Source: Leptotrichia hofstadii (GTDB lineage Bacteria; Fusobacteriota; Fusobacteriia; Fusobacteriales; Leptotrichiaceae). Taken from it: a DNA stretch of 64,000 bases. Where the stretch lies: assembly GCF_007990525.1 (NCBI RefSeq), contig NZ_AP019823.1, positions 2,480,001 to 2,544,000 of the forward strand. The letters are read 5' to 3'. The translations under genes were made by a program, and so were the position numbers. Shown here piece after piece: positions 24,702-33,229 of this stretch; positions within the stretch are counted from its first letter, which is position 1, and each line of letters begins with the position of its first letter. Under the pieces are notes generated by a model. It was not told the DNA's origin, searched no databases, and saw only the letters and a program-made list of their open reading frames with translations.

Positions 24702-25820
24702 TTAATATAAATCTTTCAATAACTGCTTCATTTCAATTCTGTTAAATCGTCTAGGATTTTCCCCTGTACACAGATCATTTTCTATCTGATCAATGATACT
24801 TTCCATTTCAGAAAAATATTGTTCCTCCGGGATTCCTAGTTCTCTTAAATTATTTGGTATTCCCATTTTAGCCGCTCTCATTTTGATGGCTTTTGCTAGC
24901 ATTTCCACACCTTCTGCATCTTCTTTAGGTGTAAATCCCAACGCTTCAGCAATTTCACGGTAATATCTTGCCGCATTCTTATTTTGTGCATTAAACTTTA
25001 TAACTTTTGGCATTATTACTGCATTAAGCCGTCCATGCGGCTTATGAAATCTTGCCCCTAGCGAATGTGCTATGCTGTGGTTTATTCCTAATCCTGCATT
25101 GCTGAATGCTACTCCTGCCATGCACGAAGCAATCTGTAAATCAATTCTTTCCCTTTCCAGCCCAGGATTTTCAAAATTGCTTACCAAATCAGCAAAAACA
25201 GTTTTTATTGCTCCTAGCGCAAGTGTATTTGTAAACAGATTTCTAGATCTTGAAACATATGCTTCTATGGCGTGTGTCAAAACATCCATTCCAGTGTCTG
25301 CAATTATTGATGGTGGAAGAGTTTTTATAAATTCTGGATTTAAGATTGCTATATCTGGCAGCATTTCACTGTCACTTAGTGGTATTTTTTTATCTTTTGT
25401 TGTAACAACTGCATAAGATGTTACTTCTGACCCTGTTCCGCTCGTTGTAGGGATTGCAATAAATTTTGGCTTTTTATTTTGTCCAATTGCCTTTTTTATC
25501 TGATTTGTAAAATAAATCATTGATTTGCAGGCATCTATTGGGGAACCTCCTCCAAGTGCTATTATGCAGTCAGGATTATATGCGCTTAATTCCAGCATTC
25601 CGTTTATAATTTCCTCATCAGTGGGATCAGGCTTTACATCCGAATATATTTTAGTTTCTATTTCCCGTGATTTTAAAATATTAACAACTTTATTTGTAAC
25701 TTTTAGTTTTACCATATTTTCATCTGTAACTAAAAATACTTTTTCCATTTCCAGCGTTCTTAATATATCCAAAGAATTAGCACCATAATGAATATCCGGT
25801 TTTATTTGAAATAACCCCAT
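24702..25820 (-). CDS. eutG: Iron-containing alcohol dehydrogenase EutG
   Basis: 372 residues, group III iron-dependent alcohol dehydrogenase that reduces acetaldehyde to ethanol and recycles NAD within the microcompartment. GGGSPIDACKSMIYF (nucleotide-binding), TTSGTGSEVTSYAV, the metal ligands in DTGMDVLTHAIEAYVS and GINHSIAHSLGARFHKPHG are intact. Start at the ATG at 25820 after AAAGGAAG; the GTG three codons upstream lies in the spacer. Between the EutQ-N-like gene and eutV. Confidence 0.92.
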   Translation of the reverse strand: MGLFQIKPDIHYGANSLDILRTLEMEKVFLVTDENMVKLKVTNKVVNILKSREIETKIYSDVKPDPTDEEIINGMLELSAYNPDCIIALGGGSPIDACKSMIYFTNQIKKAIGQNKKPKFIAIPTTSGTGSEVTSYAVVTTKDKKIPLSDSEMLPDIAILNPEFIKTLPPSIIADTGMDVLTHAIEAYVSRSRNLFTNTLALGAIKTVFADLVSNFENPGLERERIDLQIASCMAGVAFSNAGLGINHSIAHSLGARFHKPHGRLNAVIMPKVIKFNAQNKNAARYYREIAEALGFTPKEDAEGVEMLAKAIKMRAAKMGIPNNLRELGIPEEQYFSEMESIIDQIENDLCTGENPRRFNRIEMKQLLKDLY

Positions 25821-25837
25821 TGAATCCACTTCCTTTC

Positions 25838-26146
25838 TTATCGTAATTCTTTTAATTTGGATAATATTTTTTGGACTGTTTCAAAATCTGTTATTTTATA
25901 ATCTTTTACAAGTATTTCAATAACTTTTCTTTCTAAATCCCCACAGTCTTTTTTTATTTCATTTTTTACTTTGTTTTCTGATTCACAGTTTGATTCACAG
26001 AAAGATTTTTCATATCTTACTTCGACTCCCTGTTCCCTAATTATGTCCTTTGCCCCGGGAGTAATAATCATATCAGCCTGAACCACTAATTCCTTGTTTT
26101 GAACAAATTCAGAAAGATTTTTTACCGTAATCAATCTTTTTTTCAT
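25838..26146 (-). CDS. Stand-alone protein resembling the EutQ N-terminal domain
   Basis: 102 residues. The first 45 (MKKRLITVKNLSEF, VQADMIITPGAKDIIREQGVE) resemble the N-terminus of enterobacterial EutQ (MKKLIT..., then a stretch ending IITPEAREVAELLG) and, less closely, the start of EutT here (ITEKDILTPSAREFLN). A cysteine-containing linker (SFCESNCES) and a C-terminal helical part like EutQ's middle region follow. The eutQ gene at the operon end lacks this domain. Function unknown; the split-EutQ reading is an inference from remembered sequence. Confidence 0.55.
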   Translation of the reverse strand: MKKRLITVKNLSEFVQNKELVVQADMIITPGAKDIIREQGVEVRYEKSFCESNCESENKVKNEIKKDCGDLERKVIEILVKDYKITDFETVQKILSKLKELR

Positions 26147-26150
26147 TTTT

Positions 26151-26420
26151 TTACTCCTTTTCCGACTCCAAACTGTCTATTATTCCTACAATAGTTGCAT
26201 CCACAGGGGTTTCAGCGTCAAATATATGTCTTGCAGAACTTCCTGTAACAATTATTACCTTGTCACCTTGTCCAGATCCAATGTAATCTGCCGCTACCAT
26301 TTTTCTGCTTCCATGCCCTTCGCCAGTTCCTTCTACTTCAACTACCATAAGTTTTAATCCTTTTAGTTTTTCATCCTTCCTTGTTGCCCAGACATTATCC
26401 ACAACTTTTCCAATTAACAT
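26151..26420 (-). CDS. eutN: Microcompartment vertex protein EutN
   Basis: 89 residues of the EutN/CcmL family, which makes pentamers that cap shell vertices. Recognisable: MLIGKVVDNVWATRKDEKL, VAADYIGSGQGDKVIIVTGSSAR and the end VDATIVGIIDS. The start at 26420 follows AGAGGACA; the upstream in-frame ATG codons lie inside the end of the preceding gene. Confidence 0.95.
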   Translation of the reverse strand: MLIGKVVDNVWATRKDEKLKGLKLMVVEVEGTGEGHGSRKMVAADYIGSGQGDKVIIVTGSSARHIFDAETPVDATIVGIIDSLESEKE

Positions 26421-26421
26421 A

Positions 26422-27066
26422 CTATTGTCCTCTTTCATAGTATAATTCAATACTATTTTCTTTTATATAATCCATTGCAAGGGAAGTTACTTTAGATTTT
26501 GCATCAACTTCAAGCATCTGATTTTTTAATCCTAGCTTTCTAAGTCTGCTTTCTGTTATCAATCCCTTCAAATAAACCTTTTCTTTTGCACAAAAAATAT
26601 TTTTAACTTCTGTTCTTTTCACAACCTTTATTCCAAATTCCTTTACTTTCTCAAGATATTCGTCGTAAAGATTAATTAACACAGCAGGCTTAGTATATTT
26701 TTTATATTCCAGCCCTTCTTCTACAAGAATAACTTGTGAATCATTAAAAAGAAACTCCGTCATAATACTTTTTCTACCTTGTGAAAGATCTATTAAATCA
26801 TTTATTCCAAGAGTTGATACTACAAGCACTTTTTTATTTTCATTTTGTCTAACGTCTTCCCATGTGCTGTCCAGCTTTACATTATCCATAAATGATATTT
26901 CATTTTTAAGTTCATCCTTCAAAACCTCATCATTTCCCAAAAAAACTGTTATTACAGATTTTTTAGAAATTACCTCATTATTTTCAGATAATTTTTCATT
27001 TTCCCTTTTTTCAATTTCCTTTAACACTTCCCTTGCAAGCACTTCTATCAAATTTTGAGTATCCAT
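26422..27066 (-). CDS. Uncharacterised eut-operon protein
   Basis: 214 residues, soluble. An N-terminal amphipathic helix (QNLIEVLAREVLKEIEKRE) looks like a microcompartment encapsulation peptide, then a Ser/Asn-rich linker, then an alpha/beta body (SVITVFLGNDEVL, KVLVVSTLGINDLIDLSQG, FLFNDSQVILVEEGLEYKKY, AVLINLYDEY). Similar proteins of unknown role occur in Firmicute and fusobacterial eut operons, as far as I recall. The body is reminiscent of flavoprotein-like folds, but no cofactor motif is visible. Lies between pduL-type eutD and eutN. Confidence 0.65.
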   Translation of the reverse strand: MDTQNLIEVLAREVLKEIEKRENEKLSENNEVISKKSVITVFLGNDEVLKDELKNEISFMDNVKLDSTWEDVRQNENKKVLVVSTLGINDLIDLSQGRKSIMTEFLFNDSQVILVEEGLEYKKYTKPAVLINLYDEYLEKVKEFGIKVVKRTEVKNIFCAKEKVYLKGLITESRLRKLGLKNQMLEVDAKSKVTSLAMDYIKENSIELYYERGQ

Positions 27067-27093
27067 TTTATCTCCTCATCATATTTTTTAGAG

Positions 27094-27729
27094 CTACTTT
27101 TCAATACTTCCAGTCACTCCTGAAATATACCCGCAGGAATTGGCTTCATCAAAGTCTATATGCATGCTCAGTCTAAAGCTGTCCCTTACTCTTATCAAAA
27201 CATCATCAAATATTAACGGTCTGTCGCTGTGAATTTTTACTTTTACAGTTTCACCGTCTTTTACAGAAAATCTTTCTGCGTCTTCTCTTGTCATATGAAT
27301 ATGTCTTTTGGCAACAATAACACCTTTATCCAGATGCACATATTTATCTCCTACACCCAGTAATATTCCCGGTGTTCCTTCAATTTTTCCACTTTCTCTT
27401 ATTACTCCCTTGACTCCTATTTCACGGCAGTCAGTAAGTGATAATTCCACTTGAGAAAAATTTCTGCATGGTCCTAATATTGCAACATTGGAAAATTCGC
27501 CTTTTGGTCCGATTACCCTAACTCTTTCCTTCGCCGCAAATTGTCCTGGCTGTGATAAATCCTTTACAGGAGTCAATTCATAACCTTCTCCGAAAAGTGC
27601 TTCTACGTGTTCCTTTGTAAGATGCACATGTCGTCCCGAAGCCTCAACCATAAAGGTATCATCTTTTTCTGCACCCATTATTTCCTGTAATTTTTCTCTT
27701 ATTATTCTCTCCAATTCATTTCTATCCAT
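27094..27729 (-). CDS. PduL-type phosphotransacylase (EutD role)
   Basis: 211 residues. Converts acetyl-CoA to acetyl phosphate in the microcompartment. PduL motifs with zinc-binding histidines are clear: VEASGRHVHLTKEHVEALFG (first barrel) and VIVAKRHIHMTREDAERF (second barrel). The N-terminal helix NELERIIREKLQEIMG is an encapsulation peptide. Replaces the unrelated Pta-like EutD of enterobacteria, as usual in Firmicute-type loci. Start at 27729 after GGGAGA. Confidence 0.92.
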   Translation of the reverse strand: MDRNELERIIREKLQEIMGAEKDDTFMVEASGRHVHLTKEHVEALFGEGYELTPVKDLSQPGQFAAKERVRVIGPKGEFSNVAILGPCRNFSQVELSLTDCREIGVKGVIRESGKIEGTPGILLGVGDKYVHLDKGVIVAKRHIHMTREDAERFSVKDGETVKVKIHSDRPLIFDDVLIRVRDSFRLSMHIDFDEANSCGYISGVTGSIEK

Positions 27730-27749
27730 AATATCTCCCAATTCGGAGC

Positions 27750-28535
27750 TTATGATTTATAATCTCCGTTATTCGCTTTTAACATCATCAAGTACAATAT
27801 ACTGCTCAGACGGTTTAGTGCCTTTAGCATGTCTACTCTTTCCGTCTTCCCTTCCTTATAAAAAGCATCTACTGCAGCAACTTCACACTCTCTTGACAAA
27901 GCTCTAAGACAGTTTATATCAATGACTGTTTCATCAAAGTCAGCATTTATTTCAAAGAGATGTCCTGTTTTGTAATATTTAATTGTATTATGAGTTATAT
28001 CTTTTAATGTATCAATGTCATATCCAAGAACATCTCTTTCCTGAAACGGTGTATCGGTCATCTCACTTATAAACAAGTCTCTTACAAATCTGTATGCCTG
28101 TGCAAAGTCACTTTCTAATTTTTTATTCTTTTCATATTTTTTCCAGTATCTTATTACCTCAGCCTGCAAGATATCAAACTTACCTCGCAAAACAATTCTC
28201 TTATGATTTTTTACAACAAGTTCATTTCCAAACAGTTGAGTCATAAATTCAGGCTTTTTATCATAAGTTGCTCCTGTAATATAGTCTTTATACTGTCTTT
28301 TTGGAGAGGCTTTTTCTTCGGAAGTATTTGCTTGAGAGTCTTTAACTCTGTTTGCATTGGCTGATTCATTATTTACAACTTGCTCCTGTGATTTTTTTAT
28401 TCTAAAATCAATTTTTTTTACATTTAAAAACTCTCTTGCTGACGGTGTAAGGATGTCTTTTTCAGTTATTCGTACTTTTTCAAGCTGCCCTTCCTTATCT
28501 AATTTTCTAAGCATTCCTTCTGTTATAACAGGCAT
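27750..28535 (-). CDS. eutT: Ethanolamine-locus cobalamin adenosyltransferase EutT
   Basis: 261 residues. Makes adenosylcobalamin, the cofactor of EutBC. N-terminal domain (MPVITEGMLRKL, ITEKDILTPSAREFLNVKKI) is the small domain shared with EutQ. The C-terminal helical domain is the EutT/PduO-like core (RFVRDLFISEMTDTPF, YDIDTLKDITHNTIKYYKTGH and the end ALNRLSSILYLMMLKANNG). The cysteine-rich metal motif of the Salmonella enzyme (HX11CCX2C) is not present; the linker at residues 50-85 has no cysteine. Confidence 0.88.
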   Translation of the reverse strand: MPVITEGMLRKLDKEGQLEKVRITEKDILTPSAREFLNVKKIDFRIKKSQEQVVNNESANANRVKDSQANTSEEKASPKRQYKDYITGATYDKKPEFMTQLFGNELVVKNHKRIVLRGKFDILQAEVIRYWKKYEKNKKLESDFAQAYRFVRDLFISEMTDTPFQERDVLGYDIDTLKDITHNTIKYYKTGHLFEINADFDETVIDINCLRALSRECEVAAVDAFYKEGKTERVDMLKALNRLSSILYLMMLKANNGDYKS

Positions 28536-28548
28536 TTTTTATCACACC

Positions 28549-30018
28549 CTATCTATTTTTTATAATTCCGTCCAATACTTTTCTTATGATATCTTCAATT
28601 TCATTTTCGTTCACTCGTGAATTATCAACTGAACATGTATTTACACATGAACCTTCTTCTTTCAATTCTTCCAGTTCCTTTGTACCGTAAGCTACTCTTC
28701 TAATGTTTATAAGATTTAATGGTCCAATATTGTCAGAAGTTGCACTTCCTCCAACAGTTCCACATCCTAATGTAAATGCAGGTAAAAGATTAGTTGTTGC
28801 TCCTACTCCTCCAAGTGCCGCAGCTGTATTTACAAGCAGTCTTGACACAGGTTTTTTCAATGAAAATTCTCTTACGATATTTTCGTTATTTGTGTGCATT
28901 GACATTGTATGTCCGATTCCTTCATTTTCAAGAATTTCTATACATTTTTCACATGCTTTTTCCCAAGTTTCTTCTGTATAAAATCCTAATACAGGACATA
29001 ATTTTTCTCTTGAATATGGATTTAAATGAGAAACTTCTGTTTCTTCAGAAACAAGTATTTTTGTAGTTGTAGGAACTGTTATCCCTGCCATTGCAGCTAT
29101 ATATAAAGCTGTTTTTCCAACTATTTTTGGATTCATTGTGTTGTTTGCACGCATAAGGATGCTTCCAACTTTATTTCTTTCATCTTTGTTAAGGAAGTAT
29201 GCTCCTTGTCTTTTTAGTTCATCTACTACTTGATTTTTAATTACTTCTTCTGTAACTATTGATTGTTCTGAAGCACAAATTACTCCATTATCAAAAGTTT
29301 TACTGTCGATAATTCTTTTAACAGCTTTTCTTATATCAGCACTTCTTTCAATAAACGCAGGTCCATTTCCAGGTCCTACTCCTATTGCAGGTGTTCCTGA
29401 ACTATAGGCAGCTTTTACCATCGCTTCTCCACCTGTTGCAAGAATTAATGAAGTCTTTTTATGTTTCATAAGTTCTTGTGTAGCTTGTAATGTAGGTGTT
29501 TTTATAACTCCAATAAGTCCTTTTGGAGCACCTTTTCTTTCAGCAGCTTTTATCAAGTATTCTGCAGTCTTAATTATACAGTCCTTTGCATTTGGGTGAG
29601 GACTTACAATTACTGCGTTTCCTGCCTTTAATGCTATCATTATTTTATAAATTGTTGACGAAGTAGGATTAGTTGATGGAATCAAGGCTGCAATTATACC
29701 CATTGGAACTCCTATTTCAGTTATTCTTTTTTCCTTGTCATCAAGAATTATCCCTTTTGTCTTCTGATCTTTTATAGCTTCATATACTCCTACTGAAGCA
29801 AGTCTATTTTTTAGAACTTTATCTTCCCAACGTCCAAATCCTGTTTCTTCATTAGCAAGTTTTGCTAGCTCAACTTCATGTTTTTGAGCTTCTTCACAGA
29901 TTTCCCTTACTATTTCATCAATTTGACCTTGCGAGAACTGACTATATTCTTCAAATGCTTTACTTGCGCTATTTAATAAATCTCTTACTTCTTGTATTGA
30001 TTGTAAATCTTTATCCAT
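28549..30018 (-). CDS. eutE: CoA-acylating acetaldehyde dehydrogenase
   Basis: 489 residues. Oxidises acetaldehyde to acetyl-CoA with NAD. Family marks: MGIIAALIPSTNPTSSTIYK, GVGPGNGPAFIERSADI, the catalytic cysteine in DNGVICASEQS and LGCGTVGGSATSDNIGP. The C-terminus ends in a helix after a linker (NENEIEDIIRKVLDGIIKN), an unusual position for an encapsulation peptide compared with the N-terminal ones elsewhere in this operon. Lies between the third eutM and eutT. Confidence 0.94.
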   Translation of the reverse strand: MDKDLQSIQEVRDLLNSASKAFEEYSQFSQGQIDEIVREICEEAQKHEVELAKLANEETGFGRWEDKVLKNRLASVGVYEAIKDQKTKGIILDDKEKRITEIGVPMGIIAALIPSTNPTSSTIYKIMIALKAGNAVIVSPHPNAKDCIIKTAEYLIKAAERKGAPKGLIGVIKTPTLQATQELMKHKKTSLILATGGEAMVKAAYSSGTPAIGVGPGNGPAFIERSADIRKAVKRIIDSKTFDNGVICASEQSIVTEEVIKNQVVDELKRQGAYFLNKDERNKVGSILMRANNTMNPKIVGKTALYIAAMAGITVPTTTKILVSEETEVSHLNPYSREKLCPVLGFYTEETWEKACEKCIEILENEGIGHTMSMHTNNENIVREFSLKKPVSRLLVNTAAALGGVGATTNLLPAFTLGCGTVGGSATSDNIGPLNLINIRRVAYGTKELEELKEEGSCVNTCSVDNSRVNENEIEDIIRKVLDGIIKNR

Positions 30019-30069
30019 AGTTTGTCCTTTCTATAAATAATCACTGTTATCTGATTACTTTAAGTTCTC

Positions 30070-30366
30070 TTATTCACCCTCAACTACTCTTGATTTAGGC
30101 AATATAGCTTCAATTTCAGTATGAGGACGAGGAATTACGTGAATTGAAATCAATTCTCCTACTCTTTCAGCAGCCGCAGCTCCTGCATCTGTTGCAGCCT
30201 TAACTGCTCCTACATCTCCTCTTACTAATACTGTTACTAGTCCTCCACCTACGTGTTCTTTTCCGATTAGAGTAACATTTGCAGCTTTTACCATTGCGTC
30301 TGCAGCTTCTACTGCCGCTACCAATCCTTTAGTTTCAATCATTCCTAATGCATTTAATGTTGCCAT
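30070..30366 (-). CDS. eutM: Microcompartment hexameric shell protein (EutM/PduA type), copy 3
   Basis: 98 residues, single BMC domain ([56 protein letters not shown]). Identical to the other two copies (31967-32242, 32301-32585) over the first 80 residues except V for I at position 19. It differs only in the last residues, with the longest tail (SRVVEGE). Ribosome-binding site AGGAGG. Forms hexagonal tiles of the shell. Confidence 0.95.
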   Translation of the reverse strand: MATLNALGMIETKGLVAAVEAADAMVKAANVTLIGKEHVGGGLVTVLVRGDVGAVKAATDAGAAAAERVGELISIHVIPRPHTEIEAILPKSRVVEGE

Positions 30367-30368
30367 TT

Positions 30369-31136
30369 TTATTCCTCCTGATTATTTTTTATCAAAATCT
30401 CTATTAATTTTTTCTTTGGCATTGTCTTTATCTGGTTCCATGTGTACCCAAGTTTAAGACTGTTTACTTTTGTCTTTAAATCTGCCACCTTCATGTCCTG
30501 ATAATGTTTTTTTGCCTTTTTTATTTCTTCTTTTGTTTCTTCATCTTTTTTTTTTAAAGTTTCTGTTACTGAAACTTCTTCGTTTTCCTGAATAATACCG
30601 TTCTGTTTTTCTGCTTCTTCATTTTCTGTTATTTCCTGAATTACTTCTTCCGCTTTTTCTTCCGTTTCAATTTTTTCTGTAAAATCTTCAGATTGTTCTT
30701 CAGTCACTTGATTTTTATTTTCAATATCTGAACTTTCATCCACTGCCTGCTCAACCACTTCTTCCGGAACTGTTTCGACTTCGATTTTTTCATTTTCATT
30801 GTCTAATTCTTCAATAATTTTTTGATTATCTTGCACAGTGTCAGTTTTTTCATCAGATTTTTTTCCAATATCACTTATCAGAATTTTCTTTGTTTCAGAA
30901 GCCACTCTTGCAATAACGTTACTGCTCAGGAAATTTCCAAGCCTTTTGGCACTTTCACTTGCGGCATCCACAGCGGCATTTACAGCAGCTACATCTCCCA
31001 TAACCTCAATGGTTACAATTCCACCTTTTACATAATAGCAGTTTGTAAGTGTTACATTTGCTGCCTTCAAGGCGGCATCTGCAGCTTCTATTGCCGTTAC
31101 AAGCCCCCGCGTTTCCACATATCCGTATGAATCCAT
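30369..31136 (-). CDS. BMC shell protein with long acidic linker and basic C-terminal domain (EutK-like)
   Basis: 255 residues. Residues 1-90 are a BMC domain ([53 protein letters not shown]). Residues about 95-205 are a Glu-rich, low-complexity linker. The last 50 residues ([41 protein letters not shown]) are a basic helical unit that looks like a SAP/Rho-N type nucleic-acid or protein-binding domain. E. coli EutK also has a BMC plus a C-terminal helix-turn-helix, but the linker here is far longer. Confidence 0.8.
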   Translation of the reverse strand: MDSYGYVETRGLVTAIEAADAALKAANVTLTNCYYVKGGIVTIEVMGDVAAVNAAVDAASESAKRLGNFLSSNVIARVASETKKILISDIGKKSDEKTDTVQDNQKIIEELDNENEKIEVETVPEEVVEQAVDESSDIENKNQVTEEQSEDFTEKIETEEKAEEVIQEITENEEAEKQNGIIQENEEVSVTETLKKKDEETKEEIKKAKKHYQDMKVADLKTKVNSLKLGYTWNQIKTMPKKKLIEILIKNNQEE

Positions 31137-31155
31137 CTATCTATCACCTTCTTGT

Positions 31156-31587
31156 CTACTCGGAAGCATCTTCCAAATATTTTACAAGCTCCTCAATTCC
31201 TTCGTTTTCATAAGAACTTACAACAAAAACTTGTTCAGCTCCTGCATTTTCCAATATTTCACAAGCCTTTTTCACATCTCCGCCCAAATCAGATTTAGTT
31301 ACAATTCCAATTACAGGCTTTGTAAAAGCTGTCGAAAATCCTGGCGGAAACACATTATGCTCTTCGTCACACGCTTGTACCATTCCGATAACATCACAAT
31401 CATACGAGCTTACAATCAGCGCTTTGTAAAGCATTCTATTTTCCATATATTCGCCTGGAGTGTCAAGTATGTCGTTAGAATACGTTAACATTTGAGTTTT
31501 TTCATATTTTATATCCAGTCCATGTATTCTCTGAGTCAGTGTTGTTTTACCGCACATGGATTTCCCTATTAAAAGTATTCTTTTCAA
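31156..31587 (-). CDS. eutP: Ethanolamine utilization protein EutP
   Basis: 143 residues, small P-loop protein (GKSMCGKTTLTQR at 8-20, DTPGEYMENR, VTKSDLGGD as the NKxD-like motif). The Salmonella protein has acetate kinase activity, so with PduL it would yield ATP from acetyl phosphate. The start is a TTG at 31587; its ribosome-binding site (ACGAGG) lies in the last codons of eutS, three bases away from the eutS stop. Confidence 0.92.
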   Translation of the reverse strand: MKRILLIGKSMCGKTTLTQRIHGLDIKYEKTQMLTYSNDILDTPGEYMENRMLYKALIVSSYDCDVIGMVQACDEEHNVFPPGFSTAFTKPVIGIVTKSDLGGDVKKACEILENAGAEQVFVVSSYENEGIEELVKYLEDASE

Positions 31588-31589
31588 TT

Positions 31590-31940
31590 TTATGACCTCG
31601 TTATTTGAGTTATGCTAAATTTTAATATATTTGCAAAGTAGGAAACTACTTCATTTACAGCAGCTTCTACGCTACCTACATCTCCGCTTATTACAACGGA
31701 TCCTGTAAATCTGTCAACAAATCCTATTTCAACTCCAGCACTTTTCGTAGCCAGATCCGCTGCAATTATTGCCGCTTCTCCTGGAGTTATTGTCAAAATT
31801 CCGATAGCATTTACCTTGTTTTCATGAAGTCCTATTTTTTTTGATAAATCTCTTTGGGGATTTGCAATTATATGAGCCAGTGTCAGTTGTCTCCCAGGCA
31901 CATATTCCTGTATCATTCTCTGTTTTTTTTCTTCTTCCAT
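31590..31940 (-). CDS. eutS: Microcompartment shell protein EutS
   Basis: 116 residues, circularly permuted BMC protein forming bent hexamers. Blocks: [24 protein letters not shown]-like [21 protein letters not shown] (in part), [21 protein letters not shown]. Length is the family's usual. Between a eutM copy and eutP. Confidence 0.95.
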   Translation of the reverse strand: MEEEKKQRMIQEYVPGRQLTLAHIIANPQRDLSKKIGLHENKVNAIGILTITPGEAAIIAADLATKSAGVEIGFVDRFTGSVVISGDVGSVEAAVNEVVSYFANILKFSITQITRS

Positions 31941-31966
31941 TTAACAAATCCTTTCTAAAACTTATT

Positions 31967-32242
31967 TTATCTAGGCAAAATAGTTTCTACTTCTGCATGT
32001 GGACGTGGGATTACATGAATTGAAATCAATTCTCCAACTCTTTCTGCAGCAGCAGCTCCTGCATCTGTCGCAGCCTTAACTGCTCCTACATCTCCTCTTA
32101 CTAATACTGTTACTAGTCCTCCACCTACGTGTTCTTTTCCGATTAGAGTAACGTTTGCAGCTTTTACCATCGCATCTGCAGCTTCTATTGCAGCTACTAA
32201 TCCTTTTGTTTCTATCATTCCTAGTGCATTTAATGTTGCCAT
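31967..32242 (-). CDS. eutM: Microcompartment hexameric shell protein (EutM/PduA type), copy 2
   Basis: 91 residues, one BMC domain. Same as copy 1 over the first 82 residues; the tail is shorter ([10 protein letters not shown]). Preceded by GGAGGTAA. The 58-base gap to copy 1 contains an 8-bp AT inverted repeat (32266-32273 with 32293-32300), which may mark an mRNA processing point; weak evidence. Confidence 0.95.
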   Translation of the reverse strand: MATLNALGMIETKGLVAAIEAADAMVKAANVTLIGKEHVGGGLVTVLVRGDVGAVKAATDAGAAAAERVGELISIHVIPRPHAEVETILPR

Positions 32243-32300
32243 AGCTATTACCTCCTAAATTTTTTTATAAATAGTTTTATTTTTTATAAAATTATTTATA

Positions 32301-32585
32301 CTATTCTCTTCCTTTTGGCAAAATAGTTTCCACTTCGATATGTGGACGTGGAATTACATGAATTGAGATTAATTCTCCAACTCTTTCTGCAGCAGCGGCT
32401 CCCGCATCTGTCGCAGCCTTGACAGCTCCTACATCTCCTCTTACAAGCACTGTTACTAATCCTCCACCTACATGCTCTTTTCCAATCAATGTAACATTTG
32501 CCGCCTTTACCATTGCGTCTGCAGCTTCTATCGCAGCCACTAATCCTTTTGTTTCTATCATTCCTAGTGCATTTAATGTTGCCAT
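32301..32585 (-). CDS. eutM: Microcompartment hexameric shell protein (EutM/PduA type), copy 1
   Basis: 94 residues, first gene of the eut operon. One BMC domain with pore-loop KEHVGGG and the end [13 protein letters not shown]. Ribosome-binding site TAGGAGGAAAG. Being closest to the promoter and in triplicate with two other near-identical genes, it probably supplies the bulk of the shell. Confidence 0.95.
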   Translation of the reverse strand: MATLNALGMIETKGLVAAIEAADAMVKAANVTLIGKEHVGGGLVTVLVRGDVGAVKAATDAGAAAAERVGELISIHVIPRPHIEVETILPKGRE

Positions 32586-32681
32586 ATCTTTCCTCCTAAA
32601 ATTATTTTTTATTTGACAAATAATTTAATTTTGATTTCACCTCCTTGCTCTAAAATTATAATAATAGATTATTAAATTAGC

Positions 32682-32733
32682 AAAAATAAAAAAGGAACTA
32701 AAAAATCGAATAATTTTTCAAGCTCCTTTGCTT
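32682..32733 (-). promoter_or_regulatory. Leader terminator overlapped by an ANTAR-type hairpin
   Basis: Minus strand: AAAGGAGCT (32721-32729) pairs with AGTTCCTTT (32691-32699, one G-T), followed by a T-rich run: a terminator. Overlapping its 5' arm, AAGC-AAAGGA-GCTT (32720-32733) forms a hairpin with a six-base loop having A at position 1 and G at 4, the rule known for EutV targets. Binding of EutV would block the terminator. A first hairpin may be 32738-32758 (7-bp stem, loop AAGAACA) or 32805-32823 (loop AATGGG, A1 and G4 fit). Confidence 0.65.
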
Positions 32734-32836
32734 TTAAATATTATTGTTCTTATAATATGTTTAGTTGATTTTTCTCCATTTAATAATTATTTTTTCAAAG
32801 TTTTGCATACCCCATTGTAATACAACTTTCATTTTG

Positions 32837-32864
32837 AGTATACTATGATTTTTCATTTTGTCAA
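32837..32864 (-). promoter_or_regulatory. Promoter of the eut operon
   Basis: Minus-strand TTGACA (32859-32864) and TATACT (32837-32842), 16-base spacer. It lies about 250 bases before the first eutM, leaving room for the ANTAR hairpin and terminator. No other promoter is evident within the operon. Confidence 0.75.
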
Positions 32865-33229
32865 TAGCTATTGAAAAAAAAATTTAAAATCATATTTAAT
32901 TTTGTATAATTACATTTAAGAAATCACTATTTAATGGAGAGGAGTATAGCTGTTAATATATTTCAACATTTAAAAAAGAAAAAGAATTTAAATATTGCCT
33001 GTTTATCAAAGATTTATCCTAAACCCTGTTTAAAAAGCAAAAATTATATTTCAGTCATTTGAAAATATCAGGTTTTAGCCCCTCACTAAAAAAGATTTTT
33101 ATAAATCCGATATTTAAATGGGCTTAGCATTACTGGAAATTAATCAAGACCGGGATGGTTCAGATTTCTTTTTTGAATTATTATATCTTGTAAATAACTA
33201 GATAAAACAGTATAATAAATATATTGTAC

